DNA of 50,101 nucleotides from NCBI RefSeq assembly GCF_002902525.1, contig NZ_PPQZ01000021.1:1-50101 (forward strand), written 5' to 3'. Origin of the DNA: Mammaliicoccus stepanovicii (GTDB lineage Bacteria > Bacillota > Bacilli > Staphylococcales > Staphylococcaceae). Numbering within the stretch: the first letter of the stretch is position 1; the number at the start of each line of letters is the position of its first letter. Positions 36,344 through 43,506 of the stretch are shown here, piece after piece. Made by a program: the position numbers and the translations under genes. The notes under the pieces are model-generated. The model had not been told where the DNA came from. It was given only the letters and a program-made list of their open reading frames with translations, and made no database searches.

Positions 36344-37297
36344 ATGGATGTATTATCAATTGGTGAAACAATGATTGTGTTTTCACCGAATGAGGTTGGT
36401 CCAATGCGTTATGCGCGTGATTTTACAAGCCATATTGCTGGAGCAGAAACAAACACTTTAATTGGTCTACAAAAACTAGGTATATCTACAGGGTGGATTA
36501 GTCAGTTAGGTAATGATGAACTAGGTCAACGAATTCTTTCTTTTGTAAGAGGGGAAGGTATCAATGTTGATTTTGTAAAATTGACTGATGATGCAAATAC
36601 TGGAATTTTTATTAAAGAAAAGTTTAGAAGTAACCAAACTAGAGTTCATTATTATAGAAGTGGATCAGCAGCAAGCCAAATGAATGAAAATTTAATAAAC
36701 AAAGATTACGTTTCTCAATTTAAGTTTTTATATTTAACAGGCATAACACCTGCAATTAGCTCAAGTAGTAAAGATACAATGTTGCATCTACTTAAAGTTA
36801 GCAAACAGTTAGGACTGAAAATTATTTTTGATCCGAATCTTAGGTTAAAACTATGGGATGAGGACGAAGCAAAAGCGACATTACTGAGCATTATTAAAGA
36901 ATGTGATATTATTCTGCCTGGCATAAGTGAAGGTGAATTTCTTTTTGGATTAAGTGATGAACGTAAAATTGCTCAAAAAATGATCGACCTAGGTGCAGAA
37001 ACGGTTGTCGTTAAACTTGGAGAACAAGGTGCATATTATCATAGCGGTGACCAAACAGGTTATGAGAAAGCTAGTCAAGAAGTAGAAGTTGTAGATCCAG
37101 TAGGAGCTGGAGATGGATTTGCGGCTGGTTTTATCGCTGGGTATATTGAACAGATGTCTATTCAAGATGCAGTTCACCAAGGTTGTGATGCAGGGGCATT
37201 AGTTACAACAGTTAAAGGAGACGTAGAAGGCCTTCCAACTAAAGAGGAATTAGAAAACCTTAACAGTAAAAATAAAACAGATGATGTCATCAGATAA
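36344..37297 (+). CDS. PfkB family 2-keto-3-deoxy-sugar acid kinase (KdgK-like)
   Basis: 317 residues. MDVLSIGETMIVFSPNE, HIAGAETNTLIGLQKLG and the PfkB signature 2 DPVGAGDGFAAGFIAGY (general base Asp) with FRSNQTRVHYYRSGSAA resemble 2-keto-3-deoxygluconate kinases. It would phosphorylate KDGal (the DgoD product) or KDG at O6 to give the aldolase substrate. It is not the ROK-like DgoK of E. coli; the PfkB type is a different solution. Start behind AAGGAGTG, 19 bases after the SDR. Confidence 0.88.
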   Translation: MDVLSIGETMIVFSPNEVGPMRYARDFTSHIAGAETNTLIGLQKLGISTGWISQLGNDELGQRILSFVRGEGINVDFVKLTDDANTGIFIKEKFRSNQTRVHYYRSGSAASQMNENLINKDYVSQFKFLYLTGITPAISSSSKDTMLHLLKVSKQLGLKIIFDPNLRLKLWDEDEAKATLLSIIKECDIILPGISEGEFLFGLSDERKIAQKMIDLGAETVVVKLGEQGAYYHSGDQTGYEKASQEVEVVDPVGAGDGFAAGFIAGYIEQMSIQDAVHQGCDAGALVTTVKGDVEGLPTKEELENLNSKNKTDDVIR

Positions 37298-37310
37298 GGA
37301 GTTTTGAATA

Positions 37311-37955
37311 ATGAACACTTTAAATACAATAAAAGAATCTAAGATTATCGCGATTATAAGAAATGCTAACCCAGATGATATATTACCCATTACTAAAACA
37401 CTCTACAACGCAGGCATTCGAGCAATTGAAGTGACGATGAATTCTCCAAAAGCACTAGAATCTATAGAGCTACTTTCAACAGAAATGAAAGATAAAGTGA
37501 TAGTAGGTGCAGGTACAGTTCTTGATTCTGAAACAGCACGTCTAGCCATTTTGAGTGGTGCTTCATTTATATTATCACCAACAGTAAATAAAGAAACCAT
37601 TAAAATGACGAAACGTTACGGCGCGGTCAGTATTCCTGGTGCTTTATCACCTACAGAAATATTAGAAGCATATGAATATGGTGGTGACATCATTAAAGTA
37701 TTCCCAACTACGACAATGGGGCCTGCCTACATTAAAGATTTACAAGGTCCATTGCCGCATATACCTTTACTTCCGACTGGTGGCGTTGACTTAAGCAATG
37801 TTGATGATTTTATGAAAGCTGGTGCAGTAGGTGTTGGACTAGGAAGTGCATTAGTCAATACAAAGCTAGAAACAAATGAACAATATTATCAAAACCTTGA
37901 AAACACAGCACAACAATTTCACGATATTGTACATTTGAAAAAAGGACGTGCATAA
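37311..37955 (+). CDS. KDPG/KDPGal-type aldolase
   Basis: 214 residues, class I aldolase of the Eda/DgoA family. [12 protein letters not shown] (Arg), AIEVTMNSP (Glu), [35 protein letters not shown] (Schiff-base Lys) and [11 protein letters not shown] are the family active-site motifs. It splits 2-keto-3-deoxy-6-phospho-galactonate or -gluconate to pyruvate and glyceraldehyde 3-phosphate; the neighbouring dehydratase points to the galacto form, though KDPG cannot be excluded. The gap to the kinase is 13 bases and to dgoD one base. Confidence 0.9.
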   Translation: MNTLNTIKESKIIAIIRNANPDDILPITKTLYNAGIRAIEVTMNSPKALESIELLSTEMKDKVIVGAGTVLDSETARLAILSGASFILSPTVNKETIKMTKRYGAVSIPGALSPTEILEAYEYGGDIIKVFPTTTMGPAYIKDLQGPLPHIPLLPTGGVDLSNVDDFMKAGAVGVGLGSALVNTKLETNEQYYQNLENTAQQFHDIVHLKKGRA

Positions 37956-37956
37956 A

Positions 37957-39105
37957 ATGAAAATAATAGACTATGAATTGTTTCAAGTACCACCGAGATG
38001 GTTGTTTTTAAAAATTACGACCGATGAAGGCATTGTAGGCTGGGGAGAACCAGTTATAGAGGGAAAAGCAAGTACCGTAAAAGCAGCAGTGGAAGAATTA
38101 ATGCAACAACTTATCAATAAGAATCCTCTTAATATAGAAGATCATTGGAATTTAATGTATCGAAGCGGTTTTTACAGAGGTGGCCCGATATTGATGAGTG
38201 CGATATCCGGTATTGACCAAGCGCTGTGGGATATTAAAGGTAAGTATTATAATGCACCGGTGTATGAACTGATGGGTGGTGCATGTAGACATTCTATGAA
38301 AGTTTATTCTTGGATAGGCGGTGATAGACCCCAAGATACATCTGAAGCTGCCAAAAACGCACTCGACAATGGATTCGAGGCCATAAAGATGAACGCGACT
38401 GAAGAATTACAATATATTGATAGTTATGACAAAATTGATAGTGTTGTTGAAAGAGTTGCTGGTATAAGATCGGCAGTTGGAAATAATTTTGGAATTGGCA
38501 TTGATTTTCATGGTAGAGTTCATAGACCGATGGCTAAAGTATTAGCTAAAGAGTTAGAGCAATTTAAGCCGATGTTTATTGAAGAACCTGTTTTAAGTGA
38601 GAATCTGGAGGCGGTTAGGGAAATTAGTCAGACAACAACGATTCCAATCGCTTTAGGTGAAAGATTATTCTCAAGATGGGATTTCAAACCAGTGCTTGAA
38701 AGTGGATATGTCGATATTATACAACCAGATTTATCTCATGCAGGTGGCATAACAGAATGCAAAAAAATTATATCAATGGCAGAAGCATATGATGTAGGTG
38801 CAGCACCACATTGTCCTTTAGGTCCGATTGCACTAGCCTCGTGTTTACAAGTTGATGCGACATGTCATAATGCATTTATTCAAGAACAAAGTTTAGGTAT
38901 TCACTATAATAAAGAAAGTGATATATTAGACTACATTACGAATAAAGAAGTATTTGAATTTGATAATGGATACGTGAAAATACCGAATGGCCCTGGCCTT
39001 GGTGTTGAAATTGATGAAGAAAAAGTTAGGGAAATGTCGGTAGTTGGCCATGATTGGCACAATCCAATATGGAGACATAAAGATGGAAGTATTGCTGAAT
39101 GGTAA
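37957..39105 (+). CDS. dgoD: D-galactonate dehydratase
   Basis: 382 residues, the same length as E. coli DgoD and very similar in recalled stretches: [86 protein letters not shown] and [14 protein letters not shown]. The enolase-superfamily metal ligands (Asp in IDFHG, Glu in FIEEP, Glu in LGERL) and catalytic His in DFHGR and PHCPLG are present. It dehydrates D-galactonate to 2-keto-3-deoxygalactonate. The GTG nine bases upstream is inside the aldolase coding end; the ATG at 37957 aligns with E. coli. Confidence 0.94.
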   Translation: MKIIDYELFQVPPRWLFLKITTDEGIVGWGEPVIEGKASTVKAAVEELMQQLINKNPLNIEDHWNLMYRSGFYRGGPILMSAISGIDQALWDIKGKYYNAPVYELMGGACRHSMKVYSWIGGDRPQDTSEAAKNALDNGFEAIKMNATEELQYIDSYDKIDSVVERVAGIRSAVGNNFGIGIDFHGRVHRPMAKVLAKELEQFKPMFIEEPVLSENLEAVREISQTTTIPIALGERLFSRWDFKPVLESGYVDIIQPDLSHAGGITECKKIISMAEAYDVGAAPHCPLGPIALASCLQVDATCHNAFIQEQSLGIHYNKESDILDYITNKEVFEFDNGYVKIPNGPGLGVEIDEEKVREMSVVGHDWHNPIWRHKDGSIAEW

Positions 39106-39124
39106 AACCGAGTTAAATGAAATG

Positions 39125-39173
39125 AAAATGCGCTAAGCAAGAGGAGTCACCTCCTTAAGCTTAGCGCATTTTT
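39125..39173. terminator. Long bidirectional terminator after dgoD
   Basis: AAAATGCGCTAAGC and GCTTAGCGCATTTT pair, extended inward by AGGAG/CTCCT, with T-run. It isolates the sugar cluster from the lysis cassette. Confidence 0.92.
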
Positions 39174-39182
39174 GATATCTAT

Positions 39183-39647
39183 TTAGTTTATATCATGATA
39201 TTCATAAACTTGTAATGGATTAAATTTAATTAAGTAATGCTCATACCATGTACTTAAACCATACTTTTGTTGATAATGACTTAATGTTTCATCGATATAG
39301 CCTTCTGATACATCTAAATAATTACTTAATTCGAACTTGTTCTGAACACCAAACTTATACGCTTGTACGATACTTTTAAGTGGAATGATTTTTTCGAAAC
39401 CGAGTCGTCTTGCCTTATGCTCTAGTTTCCATTTCCATAATTCATTTGTATCGAGTATATCACCATAAGAAATATCATGATGGGCTAATTCTTCACCGAG
39501 TACTTCTAATTTTTCTTTCTCGGATAAACTATCTTTCAATAAAATTAATCCATCTACATATAAACCTTTCAAATTTTTTGGAAGGTGATTCGTTTCTTTT
39601 ATGACGATGTGTTCATTATTGATAAGTGTTTTTTCGTATCTATTCAA
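39183..39647 (-). CDS. ImmA/IrrE-like metallopeptidase (phage repressor protease)
   Basis: 154 residues, TTG start. The ImmA/IrrE fold is suggested by DGLILLKDSLSEKEKLEVLGEELAHHDISYGDI and EHKARRLGFEKIIPLKSIVQAYKFG. In place of HExxH the motif is E52-E-L-A-H56-H57, as seen in staphylococcal phage proteins next to cI repressors. ImmA proteins in Bacillus cleave the repressor after a signal, freeing the lytic genes. It lies 24 bases downstream of the XRE gene in one leftward operon. Whether it is catalytically competent with the altered motif is unknown. Confidence 0.8.
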   Translation of the reverse strand: MNRYEKTLINNEHIVIKETNHLPKNLKGLYVDGLILLKDSLSEKEKLEVLGEELAHHDISYGDILDTNELWKWKLEHKARRLGFEKIIPLKSIVQAYKFGVQNKFELSNYLDVSEGYIDETLSHYQQKYGLSTWYEHYLIKFNPLQVYEYHDIN

Positions 39648-39671
39648 ATTATCCCCACCATAAACTTTATC

Positions 39672-40001
39672 TTATTTACTTTGATGTTTTATAAAATCAA
39701 CATATTCAAGTACCTTCTGCAATTCATCTTCCGTTAATTCGCCATCTAAATGTGCAGCAATCGTTTCTGCAGTTGAATTATAAGTAGAATTAGATTTCCC
39801 GTCTAAAATGTAACTGACACTTACATTGAATAATTTAGCCATTTCCTCAATTTTCTTCATCTTTGGTGCTTTACGACCCGTTTCCCAATAAGATATGGAT
39901 TGTTTTGAAACTTGCAATTCATCAGCAAGTTTTTGTTGCGTCCATCCATTCTTTGTTCTTAATAAACTAATTTGTTCAGAGAGTTTATTTTCAGACACCA
40001 T
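39672..40001 (-). CDS. XRE family CI-like repressor
   Basis: 109 residues. N-terminal helix-turn-helix RTKNGWTQQKLADELQVSKQSISYWETGRKAPK (about residues 15-47). The short C-terminal region (TAETIAAHLDGELTEDELQKVLEYVDFIKHQSK) is typical of small phage-type repressors that rely on an ImmA partner rather than an autocleavage domain. It is divergent from the holin, with a 140-base intergenic switch carrying three operator-like palindromes. Start behind AAGGAG. It most likely represses both promoters. Confidence 0.9.
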   Translation of the reverse strand: MVSENKLSEQISLLRTKNGWTQQKLADELQVSKQSISYWETGRKAPKMKKIEEMAKLFNVSVSYILDGKSNSTYNSTAETIAAHLDGELTEDELQKVLEYVDFIKHQSK

Positions 40002-40033
40002 AAGTTCCCGCTCCTTATATGATTGATACGTTT

Positions 40034-40062
40034 ATTATAACCTTTAGTTATACTTTTGCAAA
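40034..40062 (-). promoter_or_regulatory. Leftward promoter of the repressor operon
   Basis: On the minus strand TTTGCA (40057-40062), 17 bases, TATAAT (40034-40039). Operator O1 (40036-40052) covers the -10 and spacer, fitting autoregulation. Confidence 0.7.
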
Positions 40063-40113
40063 TAAAAAACGAAAAATATAACCAAAAGTTATTGACGTCA
40101 ACCGAAAGTTGTA
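40036..40113. promoter_or_regulatory. Three operator palindromes of the lysis switch (O1, O2, O3)
   Basis: Each is two six-base arms around five bases. O1 40036-40052 is TATAAC-N5-GTTATA (perfect). O2 40077-40093 is TATAAC-N5-GTTATT. O3 40097-40113 is GTCAAC-N5-GTTGTA. O2 and O3 are 20 bases apart (about two DNA turns) and cover the rightward promoter's -35 box and spacer, as in phage operator arrays. The binding protein is inferred to be the XRE repressor. Confidence 0.75.
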
Positions 40114-40120
40114 CTATAGT
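40092..40120 (+). promoter_or_regulatory. Rightward promoter of the holin-endolysin operon
   Basis: TTGACG (40092-40097), exactly 17 bases, TATAGT (40115-40120): near-consensus SigA. Transcription should begin about 40127, at the start of the holin ribosome site, so the leader is very short. Confidence 0.8.
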
Positions 40121-40141
40121 GTAACCAAGGAGGTGATCAAC

Positions 40142-40462
40142 ATGGTTAAAATGAATTTCAAAACGAATAAAGTAAATTTAAATTATTCAGAGGATGAGAA
40201 GAAAATTGAAATTGATCCAGACAAGATTAAACAATTTGTTGCAATGATAGGAGGATTTCTTGGTGCAGTGTATTTAGCACTTAATGCTTCAGGTTTCCAA
40301 ATTGAATGGCTTAGTCCTCAAAAACTTAACGCTTGGATGAATGTGTTAAATACAGGTATTCCAATTATCTTTGTACTTTATGGGATTTGGAAAAATACCT
40401 TCATTTTATCAAGTAGTTCAAGAGCGTTAGAACAGTATTTGAAAGAAGTCGGTAAAAAATAA
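40142..40462 (+). CDS. Phage-type holin
   Basis: 106 residues with two membrane segments (FVAMIGGFLGAVYLALNASGF and VLNTGIPIIFVLYGIW), a charged N-terminus and a basic tail, as in the phi LC3/phage_holin_1 class. The ribosome site AAGGAGGTGATC (40126-40137) is a perfect full-length match to the 16S anti-SD, predicting very strong translation. It is followed by the endolysin after 20 bases. Holins form membrane holes that let endolysins out. The tail EQYLKEVGKK is usual for the class. Confidence 0.88.
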   Translation: MVKMNFKTNKVNLNYSEDEKKIEIDPDKIKQFVAMIGGFLGAVYLALNASGFQIEWLSPQKLNAWMNVLNTGIPIIFVLYGIWKNTFILSSSSRALEQYLKEVGKK

Positions 40463-40482
40463 CAATAAGAGAGGGAGATTTT

Positions 40483-41736
40483 ATGTTACATGCAATCAGT
40501 TATTTATCCAAAAAAGGATGGAAGGTATCTTCAGATCCTAGAACATTTGATAATTATCCTAAGAATTATGGATTTCGTAATTATATAGAAGGAGGGGTTA
40601 AATACGATTCTTTTTGTAGCGGGTATCATAGAGCATTTGATGTCTATAATAACAATACAGATAACATACCTGCAGTTACGAGTGGAACAGTTATTCTAAG
40701 TGAGCCATTTGGTAACTTTGGTGGAACGATGGAAATTAGAGATAGTAATGGAAATGATTGGATATACGGGCATATGAAGCGAGATTCACTTATGTATTCG
40801 AAAGGCGATAAAGTGAATCAAGGAGATATTATAGGATTACAAGGAAATACAAACTTTGCTGATAATCCTATGAGTGAACATTTGCACATCCAATTAAGAC
40901 AAAAAGGAGTAGATATTAATAATGAAGTAACACGTGTATGCAGTGGTATGCCAATAGAAAATTATGATATTACAAAATTAAATCAAAAATTAGACAAATC
41001 AAATAATAAAGGAGCAGTTAAAATGAGTAGAAAAATTATGATCGTTGCAGGACATGGGTATAATGATCCAGGAGCAGTAGGTAACGGAACAAATGAAAGA
41101 GATTTTATTAGAGCGAATATTGTAGATAGAGTAGCTAATTATCTTAAACAAGCAGGGAATAATGTTGCAGTATATGGTAAAGATCAAGATATGTACCAGG
41201 ATACTGCATACGGACAGCAACAAGGTAACAAAAAAGATTACGGACTTTATTGGGTTAAATCTCAAGGGTATGAAATAGTTGTAGAGTTCCACTTAGATTC
41301 AGCAAGTGCGTCAGCTACAGGAGGACATGTTATTATACCAAGTGGACTAGCGCCAGATAGCATTGATAAAGCATTACAAGCAGCAGTCAAAAAACACGTA
41401 GGTACAATTAGAGGTATAACAGAGCGCAGTGACTTATTAAACTGTAACGTTGCAAAAGCTGAATTTATTAACTATAGATTAGTTGAATTAGGGTTTATTA
41501 CTTCTACAAAAGATATGAATACAATTAAAAGTAACTTAGCAGCATATACAAAATCTTTAGCAGAAGCAATTCATGGTGCGCCAATAGGAGGAAAACCATC
41601 AACATATGTTGTAGTAGCAGGTGATACTCTATGGGGAATAAGCCAGAAAACAGGTGTAACTGTTGCGAGATTAAAGGAATTGAACGGATTGAAATCAGAT
41701 GTTATCCAAGTTGGGCAAGTTTTGAAATTGAAATAG
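40483..41736 (+). CDS. Three-domain endolysin: M23 endopeptidase, amidase_3, LysM
   Basis: 417 residues, no signal peptide. Domain 1 (about 50-150) is a lysostaphin-type M23 peptidase: GYHRAFDVY (HxxxD), IYGHM and EHLHIQL (HxH). Domain 2 (about 184-355) is a zinc amidase: IMIVAGHGYNDPGA, EFHLDSA and ELGFI. Domain 3 is one LysM (YVVVAGDTLWGISQKTG to GQVLKLK). Staphylococcal phage lysins usually bind with SH3b; LysM is unusual here. An internal ribosome site and ATG (41008-41025) could yield an amidase-LysM short form. Export relies on the holin. Confidence 0.92.
   Translation: MLHAISYLSKKGWKVSSDPRTFDNYPKNYGFRNYIEGGVKYDSFCSGYHRAFDVYNNNTDNIPAVTSGTVILSEPFGNFGGTMEIRDSNGNDWIYGHMKRDSLMYSKGDKVNQGDIIGLQGNTNFADNPMSEHLHIQLRQKGVDINNEVTRVCSGMPIENYDITKLNQKLDKSNNKGAVKMSRKIMIVAGHGYNDPGAVGNGTNERDFIRANIVDRVANYLKQAGNNVAVYGKDQDMYQDTAYGQQQGNKKDYGLYWVKSQGYEIVVEFHLDSASASATGGHVIIPSGLAPDSIDKALQAAVKKHVGTIRGITERSDLLNCNVAKAEFINYRLVELGFITSTKDMNTIKSNLAAYTKSLAEAIHGAPIGGKPSTYVVVAGDTLWGISQKTGVTVARLKELNGLKSDVIQVGQVLKLK
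41008..41025 (+). promoter_or_regulatory. Internal ribosome site and start inside the endolysin
   Basis: AAAGGAG (41008-41014), eight bases, then in-frame ATG (41023, codon 181), exactly at the M23/amidase boundary. The short product would be about 237 residues. Phage 2638A lysin is known to carry such an inter-domain start. Confidence 0.65.
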
Positions 41737-41750
41737 AAAGGACAAATATT

Positions 41751-41798
41751 ATGAAAAACCATAAAAAAAATGCCTTAACAATAAACATTATGCAATGA
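41751..41798 (+). CDS. Possible 15-residue peptide
   Basis: ATG AAA... 15 codons (MKNHKKNALTINIMQ) behind AAAGGAC, 14 bases after the endolysin stop. A hairpin (41783-41817; arms AAACATT/AATGTTT and AATGA/TCATT) overlaps its end. It may be a phage remnant, a chance frame or a functional peptide. The rest of the 41737-42041 gap contains another weak inverted repeat (CATGGTTCT/AGAACACCATG), a terminator and no other gene. Confidence 0.25.
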   Translation: MKNHKKNALTINIMQ

Positions 41799-41887
41799 CG
41801 GCCATCATTAAATGTTTAAGTAAGACATGAACAACTAAATTATAACATGGTTCTAAGATAAAATCGACAGAACACCATGCAAAAATG

Positions 41888-41935
41888 AAGACACCCTCAA
41901 AAAATCAAAAACATTTTTGAGGGTGTCTTATTTAT
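41888..41935 (+). terminator. Terminator of the lysis operon
   Basis: AAGACACCCTCAAAAA and TTTTTGAGGGTGTCTT, then TATTTATT. Confidence 0.9.
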
Positions 41936-41947
41936 TTATAAATATGT

Positions 41948-41961
41948 GGAAATCGCTTACA
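41948..41961 (+). promoter_or_regulatory. Candidate cre-like site before the YxeA-like gene
   Basis: GGAAATCGCTTACA fits the cre consensus at all but the first base. Confidence 0.4.
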
Positions 41962-42041
41962 TTTTTTATTGTCTAAAAATTTAATGGGTTATATATTTTA
42001 TTTAAGTAGACTTAAATATTCTTTGTATAGGAATGTTTGCA

Positions 42042-42404
42042 ATGAAAAAGGTTTTATTTGGCTTAGGAATCTTATTTGTTTTATTTAGTACTATAATTGT
42101 CATGTTGTTCCATTTTGATGAAAAAATAGATAGAGTGAATCCATTTATTAAAGAACAAACAAGTTATGCGAGGGTACCATCTCATAAAAATATTGAAGAA
42201 TTAACGATGAAAGAAGTAGTTGAGCTTCAAGATTATAAAGATATCCAATCATATGATAAAAATGGTCATAAAAGTCAGTATCTATTGAATTTTAAAGGTT
42301 ATGATCCAACACGTGAGTATGTACAAATTCATCATAAAGGATTATGGGTGTTTAGCATAAAATATTTAGATAAACAAGAATATGATAAGGCGATAAAATC
42401 TTAA
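42042..42404 (+). CDS. YxeA-like secreted/anchored protein (DUF1093 family)
   Basis: 120 residues. An N-terminal hydrophobic segment (KKVLFGLGILFVLFSTIIVMLF) serves as signal/anchor. SYARVPSHKNIEELTMKE, LNFKGYDPTREYVQIHHKGLWVFSIKYL and KQEYDKA match the YxeA family of small extracytoplasmic proteins. In Bacillus yxeA follows a peptide-sensing ABC transporter (yxdLM). Here an ABC ATPase remnant lies immediately downstream. The ATG at 42042 is chosen because AGGA (42028-42031) is ten bases before it; the earlier in-frame ATG is too close. Function unknown. Confidence 0.8.
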   Translation: MKKVLFGLGILFVLFSTIIVMLFHFDEKIDRVNPFIKEQTSYARVPSHKNIEELTMKEVVELQDYKDIQSYDKNGHKSQYLLNFKGYDPTREYVQIHHKGLWVFSIKYLDKQEYDKAIKS

Positions 42405-42527
42405 TTTATTTTAAACCTATTAACTGAATTTAAAGGAAAATCTACTATTATAATAGTGACTCACGATGAAGATGTTATGAATTATTGTGATAGGCAATTC
42501 AATTATAGAAATGTAAATTTTATATAG
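42405..42527 (+). pseudogene. Remnant of an ABC transporter ATPase C-terminus
   Basis: Directly after the YxeA stop and in the same frame, 40 codons read ILNLLTEFKGKSTIIIVTHDEDVM, NYCDRQFNYRNVNFI and stop. STIIIVTHDEDVMNYCDR is the strand and H-loop of ABC ATPases (IIVTHDxxV..YCDR). There is no start, Walker A or signature motif, so the gene is a 3' fragment of a larger ATPase, likely of the LolD/YxdL-type export group that accompanies YxeA. Confidence 0.7.
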
Positions 42528-42579
42528 AAGAACATTGATACTAAAATATTAGATTTTAGTATCAATGCTCTTTTTTTAT
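42528..42579 (+). terminator. Terminator after the ABC remnant
   Basis: AACATTGATACTAAAAT and ATTTTAGTATCAATG (perfect inner stem) followed by a T7 run. Confidence 0.85.
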
Positions 42580-42646
42580 TATAAAGTTTTGTCTACAAAT
42601 ATGATTTCATTTCAATACGTATGGTATGATTAATATGGTGATAATT

Positions 42647-43495
42647 ATGATAAATATAGGTTTAACTGGTTGGGGTGATCATGATTCTTTATATGAAGAT
42701 CTCACTAATAAGAAAGATAAATTAAAAGCTTATGCTGCTCATTTTCCTATTGTGGAACTTGATGCAACTTATTATGCAATTCAACCACAAAGAAATATTG
42801 AAAAATGGATTAGAGAAACACCTAAAAATTTTAAATTTGTTGTTAAAATTCATCAAGCATTGACGGGTCACTCTGATGTTAAGGAGTTTGCAGAAGATAA
42901 GGTTGAGTTATTTAATTTGTTTAAAGATTCAATGATGCCTTTAAAAGCATCTGGAAAGCTGGCAATGATATTAGTGCAATTTCCACCTTGGTTTGACTTA
43001 CAAACTCAAAATATTAATTATTTGAGATATGTGCGAGAGCAATTGAAAGATTTTACAGTATGTATTGAATTCCGAAACCGTTCTTGGTTTCAAGATGATG
43101 TAAAGGAATATACATTAGAGTTTTTAACAGAATTGAATTTTATTCATAGTGTTTGTGATGAACCACAAAGTGGAGAAGGTTCTATACCACTGATTAATCG
43201 TATTACACATGAAATAGCATTTGTTCGCTATCATGGACGAAATGTAAACGGTTGGACAAAGAAAGATATGACTGATCAAGAATGGCGAGATGTTCGCTAT
43301 TTATATGATTATAACGATAAAGAATTAAAATCATTAAGTGAAAAAGTAAAAATATTAAATCATAAAGCAAAAGAGGTCTATGTTGTATTTAATAATAATT
43401 CTGGTGGACATGCCGCACAAAATGCGAAAACATACCAAAACTTATTAGATATACAATATGAAGGGTTAGCCCCAAGACAGCTCAAACTATTTTAG
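42647..43495 (+). CDS. DUF72 family protein (YunF/YecE-like)
   Basis: 282 residues. MINIGLTGWGDHDSLY opens the TIM-barrel-like DUF72 fold; VELDATYYAIQP (ELNxTFY-like), FKFVVKIHQALTGH, MILVQFPPWF, CIEFRNRSWF, FVRYHGRN and NNNSGGHAAQNAKTYQNLL are family landmarks. Function unknown. ATG at 42647 is used, behind GGTGAT. First of a three-gene unit with TauE-like and YunD-like genes, as in S. aureus and Bacillus yunD-F. Confidence 0.88.
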   Translation: MINIGLTGWGDHDSLYEDLTNKKDKLKAYAAHFPIVELDATYYAIQPQRNIEKWIRETPKNFKFVVKIHQALTGHSDVKEFAEDKVELFNLFKDSMMPLKASGKLAMILVQFPPWFDLQTQNINYLRYVREQLKDFTVCIEFRNRSWFQDDVKEYTLEFLTELNFIHSVCDEPQSGEGSIPLINRITHEIAFVRYHGRNVNGWTKKDMTDQEWRDVRYLYDYNDKELKSLSEKVKILNHKAKEVYVVFNNNSGGHAAQNAKTYQNLLDIQYEGLAPRQLKLF

Positions 43496-43506
43496 AGGTG
43501 AATGTT

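Noticed and set aside
39183-41736. Complete prophage
   Set aside because: No integrase, replication, packaging or structural genes and no att-like direct repeats seen; neighbours are metabolic genes. Only the switch and lysis modules are present.
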